Below, piece by piece: positions 1 to 8,791 of a stretch of DNA of 35,940 nucleotides. How positions within the stretch are numbered: the stretch's first letter is position 1; each line of letters starts with the position of its first letter. The position numbers were made by a program, and so were the translations under genes. The stretch is taken from contig JAKABO010000021.1 in NCBI GenBank assembly GCA_021796835.1, positions 1-35,940 on the forward strand. The letters are read 5' to 3'. The notes beneath the pieces are model-generated. The model saw nothing but the letters and a program-made list of their open reading frames with translations. It ran no database searches and was not told the DNA's origin. This stretch comes from Pseudomonadota bacterium. GTDB lineage: Bacteria; Pseudomonadota; Gammaproteobacteria; Burkholderiales; Ferrovaceae.

Positions 1-734
1 TTATGCCAAATATGCAACCCAGTTGGGATTGACCCATGCCCAATGCTGGGTTCACAGCAGACGCAAGTTTCATGATGCCCGCGGCGTGGAACCAGAGCGT
101 GCTGAAATTGCGCTGAATCTGATCGGCCAGATCTATCGCGTGGAGGAAGACATCCGCGCCGCACAACTCACGGGGAAGGAGAAGCAGTCCCACCGTTTGA
201 AGCACAGCAAGCCTGCGGTGGAGTCCTTCTTTGCCTGGATCGAGGAGCAGTTTCGCAAGCAGGACTTCCTGCCCAGCAGTCCCCTGACGGAGGCCATGGG
301 CTACGCACGGGAACGGGAGGCAGGGCTGCGGGTATTTCTGAATGACCCCGAGGTTCCCCCGGACACCAACCATTTGGAAAGGGCTCTGCGGGTGATCCCC
401 ATGGGAAAAAAGAATTGGAATTTCTGTTGGACCGAAGTGGGTGCCGAACTGACCGGAGTGGCCCAGTCCCTGATCACCACCTGTCGGCTGCACGACATCA
501 ATCCCTATGACTACCTGGTGGATGTGTTGCAACGGGTGGGACAGCATCCGGCCAGGGACATCGGGCAATTGACCCCACGCTGCTGGAAAGCGCACTTCGC
601 AGACAACCCCCTGCGCTCCGATCTGTATCGTTTCACCCAGCACAGCCATTCGTAACCCCACTCCGGATCATCCGCCCTCGATGATCAGAGTATGCCGGGG
701 TCAATCCTCCCTGAATACAACGCCGCTCAGTTAC
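1..734 (+). mobile_element. IS66-family element, right-hand part only
   Basis: The window opens inside an IS66-type insertion sequence. It contains the C-terminal part of the transposase and about 80 bp of non-coding sequence after it. The element probably ends near 730-734, where the reading frame of the truncated minus-strand GAF gene stops matching its family. On the minus strand the junction reads GTAACTGAGCGG, so the element itself supplies the stop codon of the broken GAF gene. The left end lies outside the window, so neither the terminal inverted repeats nor the 8-bp target duplication expected for IS66 elements could be checked. The exact boundary is an inference. Confidence 0.6.
2..655 (+). 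CDS. IS66-family transposase, 3' part (tnpC-type)
   Basis: This is the C-terminal part of an IS66-type DDE transposase. The frame is open to the window edge, so the start lies upstream and the Met/TTG at 23 is not the true start. Visible IS66 landmarks are the AQCWVHSRRKF segment near the beginning, which follows the second catalytic Asp in the family, and the DTNHLERALR segment (about 360-390). That segment carries the conserved N-x-x-E/R motif with the last catalytic Glu. It is followed by the GKKNWNFC and SLITTCRLHDINPYDYL segments and the usual C-terminal tail. About 217 residues are visible of the roughly 500 usual for the family. The partners tnpA and tnpB, if present, lie to the left of the window. 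Confidence 0.9.
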   Translation, partial: YAKYATQLGLTHAQCWVHSRRKFHDARGVEPERAEIALNLIGQIYRVEEDIRAAQLTGKEKQSHRLKHSKPAVESFFAWIEEQFRKQDFLPSSPLTEAMGYAREREAGLRVFLNDPEVPPDTNHLERALRVIPMGKKNWNFCWTEVGAELTGVAQSLITTCRLHDINPYDYLVDVLQRVGQHPARDIGQLTPRCWKAHFADNPLRSDLYRFTQHSHS

Positions 735-1170
735 CGCGTACCCAATAAGTGCCGATGGCTCCAACTGGTTCTATAGTGCGAATGGGAACCATTGCGAGGC
801 TTTTAACAAAAGTCGGGCGATAGGCATCTGCAGGAATTCGGGAGTCGGCGTAGATGTTTTCGATCACAGCGGCTTGACGATTGAGCATGGCCCATCCGCT
901 GATGCATGCGCTCATCGGGAAGCGTTGGCCCTTCCATAGCGGGCTGATTGCATCTTCTTCGGCATAGAAACATTTGTCACCATCGCGGAGCACGAAAGTC
1001 GCACCATCAGCACCTGTGATGCTGCGAGCTGCATGGCGCACAATTTCCATGATTTCTTCAAGGTTGCGGGCGAGCGAGAGTTTTTGAACCACCTCGACGA
1101 GTTGCTCCATGGCATGAGCGTACCAGAGGCTTTGTGTCCGATCATCTTCGGCGTTGCGTTTATCAGCCAT
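727..1170 (-). pseudogene. GAF-domain sensor protein, C-terminus cut off by the IS66 element
   Basis: The start ATG at 1170 is preceded by a reasonable ribosome binding site (AAAGGGG) about 8 bases upstream. An upstream in-frame ATG at 1272 gives an N-terminus without family character. The 147 visible residues form a short helical lead-in (MEQLVEVVQKLSLARNLEEI) and a GAF domain with the typical segments GADGATFVLRDGDKCFYAEE and SLAMVPIR. The domain stops at GAIGTYW, where homologous GAF proteins continue with the last helix and usually a histidine-kinase or other output module. The final residues and the stop codon lie at the IS66 junction, so this is very likely the 5' remnant of a longer signalling gene. 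The ligand and output are unknown. Confidence 0.7.
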
Positions 1171-1273
1171 CTGCCGTGCCCCTTTAACGCGAAGAGAAAG
1201 AAGTGTATTCCATGTTACATTTTCCTCCTGAGCCAGATCAGGAAACCGGGGGTGAACAGCAATGCTAAACAAT

Positions 1274-1635
1274 GTGTCCGATTATTTGCTCTGCTGGAAA
1301 TTATAGTCAGTTTAAAATTGATTGCAAGCGCTGGCTTTTACTACTGTCGGCTGTATTCCTTCCCTGTGACAGATATTTTCATCTGGGAAAGGTCACGAGC
1401 CTTGACCAGATAATTATTGAAATCTTGTGGGGTGACATTGAGCTTTGTGACCAGTTTTTCTACAGGAATTGCTTCGGTGTCATGGCGCAACACACAGGTT
1501 CAATTCCTGTCGAGCGCGCCAATTTCCCTTCAATCGTCAAATTTTCCCGTGCCTTTAACCCGGGGCAACCGGTCTTCGGGCTTGCTGAAGCACGCTCCTC
1601 TTGCCAGCCATCTTGATTATCGTCACAATGGCGAC
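1274..1635. other. Intergenic stretch between the GAF remnant and umuD
   Basis: No supportable protein gene lies here. Overlapping open frames in three phases have no recognisable content. The stretch is AT-richer than its surroundings and contains one recognisable element, the tRNA 3'-end fragment at 1494-1521. I looked for a LexA operator serving umuD and did not find a convincing one. Confidence 0.5.
1494..1521 (+). tRNA. 3' fragment of a tRNA-Arg-like gene (T arm, acceptor 3' strand, CCA)
   Basis: ACAGG-TTCAATT-CCTGT forms a perfect T arm with a standard seven-base loop. It is followed directly by CGAGCGC, a discriminator G and CCA. The acceptor strand would pair with a 5' GCGCTCG, as in some bacterial tRNA-Arg genes. 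No such 5' half, D arm or anticodon arm is found in the preceding 100 bases, so only the 3' end is present. Isolated tRNA 3' ends are typical remnants of integrase attachment sites left by genomic islands or prophages. Identification as Arg is an inference from the acceptor strand alone. Confidence 0.5.
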
Positions 1636-2238
1636 ATGAAAGAGAAATCACCCACTTGGGGCGGCACCCGCCCCGGTTCCGGACGCAAGCACGGAACCGG
1701 CCTCTACGGGGAACCCACCCAAACCATTCGCATTCCGGTCAGCGCCCTGAGCGTGATCAGGGAATTCCTGTCGTCCCGTCAGGCCCAGCATCGCCTGAAC
1801 CAGGGGCTTGCCTCCGCCGAGGTTTTCCATCCCGCCACGGAGCCGGTGCCTCAAGCGTTACCCTTGTATGCCCATAAGGTTCCGGCCGGGTTTCCTTCTC
1901 CTGCCGATGATTATATCGAGACCACCCTCGACCTCAACGAATACTTGGTTCCCCATAAGGCCACCTCGTTTTTTGTGAAGGTCAAGGGGCATTCCATGAC
2001 AGGGGCCGGGATTTTTGATGGCGATATGCTGGTGGTGGACCGTGCCCTGGAACCTGTACCCGGCAAGATCATCGTCGCCGTCATCGATGGCGAGTTGACC
2101 GTCAAGCGTCTGGCGTTCGAGGACGGGCGCCCCGTGCTGAAAGCCCAGAACCCCCACTTCAAGGATATCGTTCTGCGCGACAGCCAGGAGCTTTTGTGCT
2201 GGGGCGTGGTCACCGCCACGATTCGCAAACTTGACTGA
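1636..2238 (+). CDS. umuD: UmuD-type autoproteolytic subunit of DNA polymerase V
   Basis: This is a LexA/UmuD-family S24 peptidase of 200 residues. After RecA-stimulated self-cleavage it serves as the accessory subunit of the UmuD'2C translesion polymerase. The probable cleavage site is the Ala84-Gly85 bond in VPAGFPSP. The catalytic Ser120 lies in [14 protein letters not shown] and the catalytic Lys157 in ELTVKRL. The N-terminus is longer than in E. coli UmuD and carries a basic [10 protein letters not shown] stretch, known from UmuD proteins of plasmids and other mobile DNA. The ATG at 1636 is the first in-frame start that keeps this motif; the Shine-Dalgarno is weak. The stop is 11 bases before umuC, so the two form an operon. 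No clear LexA box was seen upstream. Confidence 0.92.
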   Translation: MKEKSPTWGGTRPGSGRKHGTGLYGEPTQTIRIPVSALSVIREFLSSRQAQHRLNQGLASAEVFHPATEPVPQALPLYAHKVPAGFPSPADDYIETTLDLNEYLVPHKATSFFVKVKGHSMTGAGIFDGDMLVVDRALEPVPGKIIVAVIDGELTVKRLAFEDGRPVLKAQNPHFKDIVLRDSQELLCWGVVTATIRKLD

Positions 2239-2249
2239 GGAGAATAGCG

Positions 2250-3527
2250 GTGTCTTCCATCGCCCTGGTGGATTGCAATAACTTCTATGCCTCCTGCGAA
2301 CGGGCGTTCAACCCGAAACTGGAAGGCAAACCCCTGGTCGTCCTGAGCAACAACGATGGGTGCGTCGTGGCCCGGAGCAACGAAGTCAAAGCCCTGGGTC
2401 TTCCCATGGGCGTGCCCTGGTTCCAGATCGAGAAACTGGCCAGGCGCCACGGCATCCTCGCCTACTCCAGCAACTATGCCCTGTACGGGGATATGTCGGC
2501 CCGGGTGATGAAACTATTGGGCCAGTTCTCCCCGCGGCAGGAAATCTATTCCATTGATGAGTGTTTTCTGGATCTGGCCGGTTTTGAACTCTGGGATCTC
2601 GTCGCCTACGGTCAAAAAATCCGCCACCGGATCAAGCAAGGCACGGGCATTCCCGTGAGCATCGGCATTGCCACCACCAAAACCCTGGCCAAACTCGCCA
2701 ACCATGTCGCCAAGAAACAGGAAAACCATGGGGGGGTCTGCGACTTTGGCCGGTTCTCCGCCCGGGAACTCGACGACCTTCTGGAAAGCATTCCGGTTTC
2801 CGAGGTATGGGGCGTGGGACGCAAGCTCACGCCCCGATTGGAGACCCTGAAGATCAAAACGGTCAGCGACCTCAAGAAAGCCAATCCTCGCTGGATTCGC
2901 CAGCAGTTCTCCATCACACTGGAGCGCACGGTGGCCGAACTGAATGGCCTGCCCTGCATCGAACTGGGAGAGGAAAGCGCAAACAGGCAACAGATCGTTT
3001 CCAGCCGATCCTTTGGCAGGTCCGTGGAGACTCTGGAAGACCTGAGAGAGGCAGTCAGCAGTTACATGACCCGGGCGGCCGAGAGACTGCGCGCCCAGCA
3101 TTCCGTGGCAGGGAGCATTGCCGTCCATATCCAGGCCAGTTCCTTCAAACCGGAAGAACCCCGATATCATCCCTCTCAGGTGGTCCCCCTGGTCAAACCC
3201 ACGGATGACACGCGGTATTTGACCCAGGCAGCATTGCAGGGACTCCAGCACATCTACCGACCCGGATTCAGATACAGGAAGGCCGGGGTACTCCTGATGG
3301 CCCTGGAAGCCAAGGCCACCCTGCACCCAGCCCTGTTTGACGATCCCGAGGCCGAAGCCCGTTCATCCCGACTCATGAAAGTCATGGACACCATCAACCA
3401 CCGCATGGGGCAGGACACCCTGAAACTGGCTTCCTCAGGCACCGAGAACAGTTGGCGCATGCGACGCGGGTTCAAATCCCCCAACTACACCACCCACTGG
3501 GCAGAAATTCCCCAAGTCACCGCGTGA
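2250..3527 (+). CDS. umuC: UmuC, catalytic subunit of DNA polymerase V
   Basis: This is a full-length Y-family translesion polymerase of 425 residues. The start is GTG at 2250 with a strong GAGGAGAA ribosome binding site overlapping the umuD stop region. The palm contains Asp8 in [11 protein letters not shown] and the Asp103-Glu104 pair in [10 protein letters not shown], the metal-binding residues of the family. [10 protein letters not shown] (finger) and [19 protein letters not shown] are also typical. The helix-hairpin-helix and little-finger regions follow, and the end [12 protein letters not shown] matches UmuC C-termini. With UmuD' it copies past DNA lesions in a mutagenic SOS response. 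The coding sequence is immediately followed in the same frame by a truncated gene. Confidence 0.95.
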   Translation: MSSIALVDCNNFYASCERAFNPKLEGKPLVVLSNNDGCVVARSNEVKALGLPMGVPWFQIEKLARRHGILAYSSNYALYGDMSARVMKLLGQFSPRQEIYSIDECFLDLAGFELWDLVAYGQKIRHRIKQGTGIPVSIGIATTKTLAKLANHVAKKQENHGGVCDFGRFSARELDDLLESIPVSEVWGVGRKLTPRLETLKIKTVSDLKKANPRWIRQQFSITLERTVAELNGLPCIELGEESANRQQIVSSRSFGRSVETLEDLREAVSSYMTRAAERLRAQHSVAGSIAVHIQASSFKPEEPRYHPSQVVPLVKPTDDTRYLTQAALQGLQHIYRPGFRYRKAGVLLMALEAKATLHPALFDDPEAEARSSRLMKVMDTINHRMGQDTLKLASSGTENSWRMRRGFKSPNYTTHWAEIPQVTA

Positions 3528-3566
3528 TCGTCCCTCATCCCGCTCAACAGCGCGATTTTCGAGGAG

Positions 3567-4301
3567 TTGCGCGGCATCGTGACCATGACGCTGGGCTCCA
3601 CGATGGAGTCGCCCCATGCCGCTATTGAGGAGGCGGTGGTCAATGCTGTCTATCACCGTTCCTACGAGATCCGGGAACCGGTGGAAGTGCGTATCACGGC
3701 CGATGAATTGGTGGTTCTGAGTTTTCCCGGCCCGGATCGCTCCATCCGTATGACAGACCTGCGCGTCGGCAAGGCGGTCAGCCGCCGCTATCGCAACCGC
3801 CGGATTGGTGAATTTCTCAAGGAACTGGAGCTCACCGAGGGGCGTTCGACGGGCATTCCCAAGATATTGAAAGTCATGCGAGAAAACGGCTCGCCTGCGC
3901 CCGAATTCGAGAGCGATGACGACCGTAGTTACATGTTGATCCGGTTGCCCGTTCATACATGGGCTGCTGGACCAAATGCGGTCGAAACCCTGCAAGTTGG
4001 CACCAAGTTGGCACCAAGTTGGCACCAAGTTGGCACCAAGTTGGCACCAAGTCATGACCAAGTTGAAATTCTAAAAAAGTTCGGTAAAACAGCGGCCTTG
4101 CTGAATCTCATGGCCATTACGGGGCGAACTGATCGCACCAAGTTTAGGCACCAAGTTTTGAACCCTCTTATTGAGGCAGGACTTGTCGAGATGACCCTCC
4201 CCGATAAACCCCGAAGCAGCAAGCAGAAATACCGGCTAACGGCGGCAGGCAGGGCATTGCTCGAACAGCATGCGCGCAGACAGGACGAAACTGGTGTCTG
4301 A
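3567..4301 (+). CDS. RecG-C-terminal-like ATP-binding protein, 5'-truncated
   Basis: The protein belongs to the family annotated as putative ATP-dependent DNA helicase RecG C-terminal / HATPase_c_4, whose full members begin with an AlbA_2-type domain. The GHKL-like ATP-binding part is visible as AIEEAVVNAVYHRSYE, FPGPDRS, RYRNRRIGEFLKEL and GRSTGIPKIL. A linker of two 11-residue repeats (VGTKLAPSWHQ/VGTKLAPSHDQ) follows, then a winged-helix-like C-terminus ending RLTAAGRALLEQ. The N-terminal domain is missing: the same frame is open back to the umuC stop at 3527, and residues encoded from 3528 already look like family sequence. The TTG at 3567 and the ATG at 3585 are the available starts, neither with good spacing to a ribosome binding site. 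It is probably a decayed gene and may not be expressed. Confidence 0.65.
   Translation: MRGIVTMTLGSTMESPHAAIEEAVVNAVYHRSYEIREPVEVRITADELVVLSFPGPDRSIRMTDLRVGKAVSRRYRNRRIGEFLKELELTEGRSTGIPKILKVMRENGSPAPEFESDDDRSYMLIRLPVHTWAAGPNAVETLQVGTKLAPSWHQVGTKLAPSHDQVEILKKFGKTAALLNLMAITGRTDRTKFRHQVLNPLIEAGLVEMTLPDKPRSSKQKYRLTAAGRALLEQHARRQDETGV
3994..4070 (+). repeat. Tandem 11-bp repeat inside the RecG-like gene
   Basis: Five perfect consecutive copies of AAGTTGGCACC occupy 3994-4048. Two degenerate copies follow, AAGTCATGACC and AAGTTGAAATT, to 4070. Because 11 is not a multiple of three, the protein repeats only every 33 bases, giving two 11-residue units. Such GTKLAPS-type linkers are common in this protein family, so the repeat probably encodes a flexible linker of variable length. 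Confidence 0.95.
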
Positions 4302-4635
4302 GCCGCCCATTGTGAATGGCTGTCAGAATCCGCGCAAATCCGGCGTAAAAAGTGCCACAGGCCGTGGCACAAACTCTGACGCCTGGTATTGCTGTTATAT
4401 TTCCGATGAAGTTCTCCAGCCAAAACTTCGGGAGCCGTGGTAAGGCTGGACGTCCCCCATCAAAAAACGCTGGATGTCTGCATGAGCGGCGGGTTCGTCG
4501 GCAGTTGGGCGTCCACCTCGACGGGCAGGAGTCACACAAAATTTCTGGTGGCTATGGTAGTGTTGAGGCGTGGCACGGGTGCCTTGGGTTAATGGGCAAT
4601 TCTAAGGACAGAACAGAAAGGATACCTGCACATTC
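4302..4635. other. Intergenic stretch before pgm
   Basis: No supportable gene lies here. A 7-bp inverted repeat GTGCCAC/GTGGCAC with a five-base loop occupies 4352-4370. Read on the minus strand it is followed by five Ts, so it resembles a small intrinsic terminator facing the wrong way for the neighbouring plus-strand genes. The rest (4400-4600) has frame fragments on both strands with no recognisable product and may be degraded mobile DNA. Confidence 0.4.
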
Positions 4636-6306
4636 ATGAGTACCATCGTCAGTCCGTTAGCCGGGAAACCGGCACCACTTTCGCTGCTGGTGGATGTCCC
4701 CAAGTTGCTTGCCGCGTATGAGGCGTTGCGCCCCGACCCCACGGTGCCGGCTCAGCGCGTCGCTTTTGGGACGTCGGGGCATCGCGGCAGTTCTTTCGAA
4801 CGCAGTTTCAATGAATACCATGTACTGGCGATCAGCCAGGCGATCTGCGAATACCGCAAGATCAAGGGGATCGATGGCCCCCTGTACCTGGGGATAGACA
4901 CCCATGCGTTGTCCCGGCCCGCGTTCGAGACGGCGCTGGAAGTGTTGGCGGCCAACGGGGTACAGACCATGATTTCCATGGGGAGCGAATTCACCCCAAC
5001 TCCCGCCGTTTCCCATGCCATTCTGGGACATAACCGGGGACGCAGTACCGGGCTGGCAGATGGCATCGTCATCACGCCTTCGCATAATCCGCCCGAGGAC
5101 GGGGGGTTCAAGTACAACCCACCCAACGGCGGCCCGGCAGACAAGGATGTCACTGGCTGGATCGAAGCCAGGGCCAATGCGCTGCTGGAAAGCAACCTGC
5201 AGGGCGTACAAAGGATTTCCCACGTGCAGGCGCTGCGCTCTGCCACGACCCATCGCCATGATTTTCTCGGTAACTATGTGAATGATCTTGACCATGTGAT
5301 CGATATGGAGGCGATTCGCGGGGCCGACATCGCCCTGGGCGTGGATCCGCTGGGCGGGGCTGGCGTTCACTATTGGCCGGCCATTGCCGAACGCTATGGT
5401 TTGAATCTTACAGTGGTGAACGGCGGGGTGGATCCCACCTTCCGTTTCATGACGGTGGATTGGGATGGCCGGATTCGCATGGACCCTTCCTCATCCTACG
5501 CCATGCAAAGTTTGATTGGGCTCAAGGATCGTTTTGACGTGGCCTTTTCCTGCGATACCGACCATGACCGGCATGGGATCGTCACCAGAAGCGGCGGGTT
5601 GATGGCCCCCAACCATTATCTGACCGTCGCCATTTCCTACCTCTTTCAGCACCGACCCCAGTGGCGCAAGGATGCGGGTATCGGCAAGACGCTCGTCAGC
5701 AGCCAGTTGATCGATCGCATCGCGGCCAAACTGGGACGCAAGTTGTACGAGGTGCCGGTGGGCTTCAAGTGGTTTGTGGAGGGTCTGCTGGACGGTTCCC
5801 TGGGCTTTGTGGGAGAAGAGAGTGCGGGCGCCTCCTTTGCCCGTCTGGACGGCACGACCTGGACCACCGACAAGGATGGGTTGGTCCCGGCCTTGCTGTC
5901 GGCAGAAATCACCGCACGCATGGGGCGCGATCCCGGTGAAATTTATCGTGACCTGACCCGGGAGTTTGGCGACCCTGTGTATGACCGGGTGGATGCGCCA
6001 GCCACGCCTGCGCAAAAAAAAGTACTGGCACAACTTTCACCTCGGCAAATTCAGTCTGCAGACCTGGCCGGTGAAAAAATCCTGGGGATTCTCACCCAGG
6101 CGCCCGGCAATGACGCACCCATTGGTGGGTTGAAAGTGATGACCGAGAGCGGATGGTTTGCGGCCCGACCCTCAGGAACCGAAAACATTTACAAGATCTA
6201 TGCGGAGAGTTTTCGTGGCGCGGATCACCTGCACCGCATCCTGGCGGAAGCCCAGACCATTGTTGACGCCGCCCTGGCACATGCGCAGTCAACCGGTGAC
6301 AGATGA
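4636..6306 (+). CDS. pgm: Phosphoglucomutase (alpha-D-glucose-1,6-bisphosphate-dependent)
   Basis: This enzyme interconverts glucose-1-phosphate and glucose-6-phosphate in the cytoplasm, linking glycolysis with glycogen and nucleotide-sugar synthesis. The 556-residue length is that of the bacterial Pgm family. It has the N-terminal segment [10 protein letters not shown], the active-site phosphoserine loop [12 protein letters not shown] near residues 145-156, the metal-binding loop DTDHDRHG, the sugar-binding loop GEESAGASF and the C-terminal phosphate-binding [17 protein letters not shown]. The ATG at 4636 has an AAAGGA-like site upstream. It appears to be transcribed alone. The DISARM-like cluster begins about 700 bp downstream on the same strand. 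Confidence 0.96.
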   Translation: MSTIVSPLAGKPAPLSLLVDVPKLLAAYEALRPDPTVPAQRVAFGTSGHRGSSFERSFNEYHVLAISQAICEYRKIKGIDGPLYLGIDTHALSRPAFETALEVLAANGVQTMISMGSEFTPTPAVSHAILGHNRGRSTGLADGIVITPSHNPPEDGGFKYNPPNGGPADKDVTGWIEARANALLESNLQGVQRISHVQALRSATTHRHDFLGNYVNDLDHVIDMEAIRGADIALGVDPLGGAGVHYWPAIAERYGLNLTVVNGGVDPTFRFMTVDWDGRIRMDPSSSYAMQSLIGLKDRFDVAFSCDTDHDRHGIVTRSGGLMAPNHYLTVAISYLFQHRPQWRKDAGIGKTLVSSQLIDRIAAKLGRKLYEVPVGFKWFVEGLLDGSLGFVGEESAGASFARLDGTTWTTDKDGLVPALLSAEITARMGRDPGEIYRDLTREFGDPVYDRVDAPATPAQKKVLAQLSPRQIQSADLAGEKILGILTQAPGNDAPIGGLKVMTESGWFAARPSGTENIYKIYAESFRGADHLHRILAEAQTIVDAALAHAQSTGDR

Positions 6307-7010
6307 ATCCGGGGGCGATGTCATCCTGAAGTGCTGCTTTCGCTGTCGTGCATGAGTAGGCGGGATTAACTGGTTCGGGGCCAACGAGTTGGGTTGCGGG
6401 CATCGTGCAAAGCACGCGAAGAAAATTTCAGGCGGGAAGCCATGAACCATCTTCAAGCCGTAACTTGATCCGGCCATTTGCATTCTGGGGTCGGAAACCA
6501 GATTTCAACAGCACTTTGAAAGTGAGCCGTTTTGTGCAAAACATGGAAAATAGGGTGGGACGACGAAAGGCCCAATGACGGTAATGCCGCGGTCAGGGTC
6601 ATTCAGGTTTAGAATGTCAATGAGTGCATCGTGCCGGGAACAGTCAGTGATCATTGGGTTGGCAACGGCAGGATAGAACCTATTGCAGTCCCGCGTTCCA
6701 CCCAGTTGCGCTGTCGTTTGAGCGGCTGCTGTACTTCGGAACCTGCCGGAAGGCAAATCTAAACTGCTCGACATTGCCGCCGGTCGGCTCTGCTGGCTGG
6801 ATCGAATGGACATGGGTGCCCGCTTTGTGGTAGGGTTTAAGCGGGCCAGTATATCCGCTGCATTACAGCGAAACCTCAAGCCGTTATCAATTCTCAGTTC
6901 GTACTGTCGGGCCAATTCACAGGCTGAAATATGTAGGCTTATTATGAATCCCAAGGTACTTTGTGTATGGCCCGGGCTAGGCAGATGATTAGGAATGGCT
7001 TATCAAGCGG
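6307..7010. other. 704-bp stretch without a convincing gene, upstream of the defence cluster
   Basis: Only poor open frames occur here, the longest being 149 codons on the minus strand (6505-6954), with no recognisable domain or ribosome binding site. A short CGTGC-AAA-GCACG hairpin at 6404-6416 lies downstream of pgm but lacks a T-run. The sequence may contain degraded coding or mobile DNA marking the left edge of the island. A sigma70-like promoter is present at its right end. Confidence 0.45.
6916..6945 (+). promoter_or_regulatory. Candidate sigma70 promoter for the DISARM-like operon
   Basis: TTCACA (6916-6921) and TATTAT (6940-6945) are separated by 18 bases, and each differs by one base from the sigma70 consensus. 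Transcription would begin near 6952, leaving a leader of about 60 bases before the methylase ATG at 7011. This is a pattern match only, in a stretch that is generally AT-rich. Confidence 0.45.
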
Positions 7011-8747
7011 ATGACCAGCAAAGAAAATCAACAGTTCCGTCGACAAGTATTAGATCTATCCCGGACCATAGAGGTCGGTGGGTATGGGGCTGGTGTAGCT
7101 GCGGAGACTGTTCTTACGCTTTGGAGTAAGGCACAGTGTTCAAGTTTGAGTTGCACAGGCTTGGCATTTTCAAAAAAACTAGCCTCTGAGCCGAATTTGA
7201 AAAGTTTTGTTGCATGGCTTCTGGAATTTCCGGTGTTGGATTCAGCCTATTGGCTTAGTTCTGCTTATGCAATCTGGACTGGCGCAGAATATCGAAAAAA
7301 TCTGGCTATGTTTTTCACCCCGGGCTCGATAACCAAACGCCTCCTGGATGACCTTGAGCAAGCCGGCGTTTCCTTCTCTGAACATTCATTTTTTGACCCA
7401 GCATGCGGTGGTGCTGCATTCCTTGCGCCTATTGCGCAACGCATGCGTTCGACACTACGTGCTAATGGAGCCACTTCCCGCCAGATTCTAGATCAAGTTG
7501 AGCAGCGTCTTTTTGGTACAGACCTCGATGTGGTTCTGTGTCGAATGTCCCGCCACTTTTTGCGCATGGTACTAGCCGATGAAATTGCAGAAGCCCAGTT
7601 CGAACCTGAGTTCCACATTGCACAAGCAAATTCTCTGACAGAAATAAGTACACTTGCTGGAACCATTGATGTAGTAGTCTGCAACCCCCCTTACCGTAAA
7701 ATGCCGGCCGATGAAGTTTCTGTCTATCGGGAAAGCTTTGCGAATGTTATTGAGGCTCAACCCAATCTGTACGGACTATTCATTGCCTTGTGCTTACGCC
7801 TTCTGAGACCAAAGGGGCTTGCCGCCTTGGTTACGCCAACAAGCTTCATGTCCGGGCAATCATTTGTGAAGCTTCGCGGCTTCTTGATGGAAAACGCGGA
7901 GATTTTACATATTGGTATCGTTGCCGACAGGTCTGGTATATTCATCAATGTTGAGCAGGAAACCGCCCTAACTCTGCTTCGGCAACGTCAGCCGGAACAT
8001 GCCGCTGAAACCACCGCGCAAGTGGCCGTTGTTTCAAGAGACGGAAGCTTGAAATCAATGGGACTTTGCGTACTACCTAACTCGGGTAGTGCGTGGCCGG
8101 TTCCGCGAGCAGAGGGCGATGCAGAGATGTTGAGTTTCATTGGCAACAGTCACTTTCGTCTAGCCGACTATGGCTACCGCGCGAGAATCGGAGCCGTCGT
8201 ATGGAACCGAGATAAACGGCGAACATTTCTTTCCATACGAGACGCAAAACGAGCTAAATCATCGAATGTGGTTCCTCTATTGTGGTCGAGCGATATACAA
8301 CAAGGTCGAGAAGTTGATTTCTTGGGTAAGACCAAAGCTAATGGAGAGCATGCTTTTATCGAAGTATCCGAATTAAACATCGCTAGTGTTATAAAGCGAC
8401 CGGCAGTGCTTCTGCAGCGTGTAACTTCCAATGACCAGCCACGGCGGTTGGTTGCAGCTGTCGTGCCGACAAATCTTTTCGAACAGCATGGCGGTTTTGT
8501 AGGAGAAAATCATACAGTCATTCTTGAGGCTATCGAGGATTGCGGGATCCCACCGAACCTCCTTATGGCAGTAATTAGTTCATTGCCCATCGAGCGATAT
8601 TTTCGATGCATTTCAGGAGCAACAAACGTTTCCATCTTTGAGTTATCGCAACTCCCCCTTCCAGCACCGGACCGATTGCGAGCAGCTCTTGAGCAAGGCT
8701 TAAGTATGGATGCTGCCGTCATGTCGGCATTCACGAAAGCCTATTAG
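7011..8747 (+). CDS. N6-adenine DNA methylase of the DISARM-like cluster
   Basis: This 578-residue protein is a class I SAM-dependent DNA methyltransferase of the gamma type found in type I/IIG and Eco57I-like enzymes. The FFTP segment near residue 100 leads into motif I, DPACGGAAFL (about 128-138). The catalytic motif IV is NPPYRK (about 224), preceded by VVC. LLRPKGLAALVTPTSF is the next strand. The NPPY form indicates methylation of the exocyclic amino group of adenine. The C-terminal half (from about 330) is probably a target-recognition region. There is no nuclease motif. It is the first gene of a five-gene same-strand cluster and plausibly marks host DNA as self. In DISARM nomenclature it would correspond to DrmMI by function, although orthology was not tested. 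The Shine-Dalgarno is weak. Confidence 0.85.
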   Translation: MTSKENQQFRRQVLDLSRTIEVGGYGAGVAAETVLTLWSKAQCSSLSCTGLAFSKKLASEPNLKSFVAWLLEFPVLDSAYWLSSAYAIWTGAEYRKNLAMFFTPGSITKRLLDDLEQAGVSFSEHSFFDPACGGAAFLAPIAQRMRSTLRANGATSRQILDQVEQRLFGTDLDVVLCRMSRHFLRMVLADEIAEAQFEPEFHIAQANSLTEISTLAGTIDVVVCNPPYRKMPADEVSVYRESFANVIEAQPNLYGLFIALCLRLLRPKGLAALVTPTSFMSGQSFVKLRGFLMENAEILHIGIVADRSGIFINVEQETALTLLRQRQPEHAAETTAQVAVVSRDGSLKSMGLCVLPNSGSAWPVPRAEGDAEMLSFIGNSHFRLADYGYRARIGAVVWNRDKRRTFLSIRDAKRAKSSNVVPLLWSSDIQQGREVDFLGKTKANGEHAFIEVSELNIASVIKRPAVLLQRVTSNDQPRRLVAAVVPTNLFEQHGGFVGENHTVILEAIEDCGIPPNLLMAVISSLPIERYFRCISGATNVSIFELSQLPLPAPDRLRAALEQGLSMDAAVMSAFTKAY

Positions 8748-8791
8748 ACTGCTCCATACAAGGCAAATATAAAACATATTTAATAAAAATT

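Noticed and set aside
1451-1466. Possible LexA operator upstream of umuD (CCAGTTTTTCTACAGG)
   Set aside because: Only the right half (ACAG) matches; the left half does not give CTGT at the required spacing.
2514-3326. 270-codon minus-strand frame inside umuC
   Set aside because: It is antisense to a complete UmuC with all catalytic residues.
4352-4370. Hairpin GTGCCAC/GTGGCAC as a terminator for the RecG-like gene
   Set aside because: The T-run is on the minus-strand side, so it would not terminate plus-strand transcription. No minus-strand gene ends here.
6404-6416. CGTGC-AAA-GCACG hairpin as the pgm terminator
   Set aside because: The stem is five base pairs and no T-run follows, which is too weak to call.
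6505-6954. 149-codon minus-strand open frame upstream of the methylase
   Set aside because: No domain, no ribosome binding site and low-complexity Ser/Arg/Pro composition. It is probably a chance frame or remnant.
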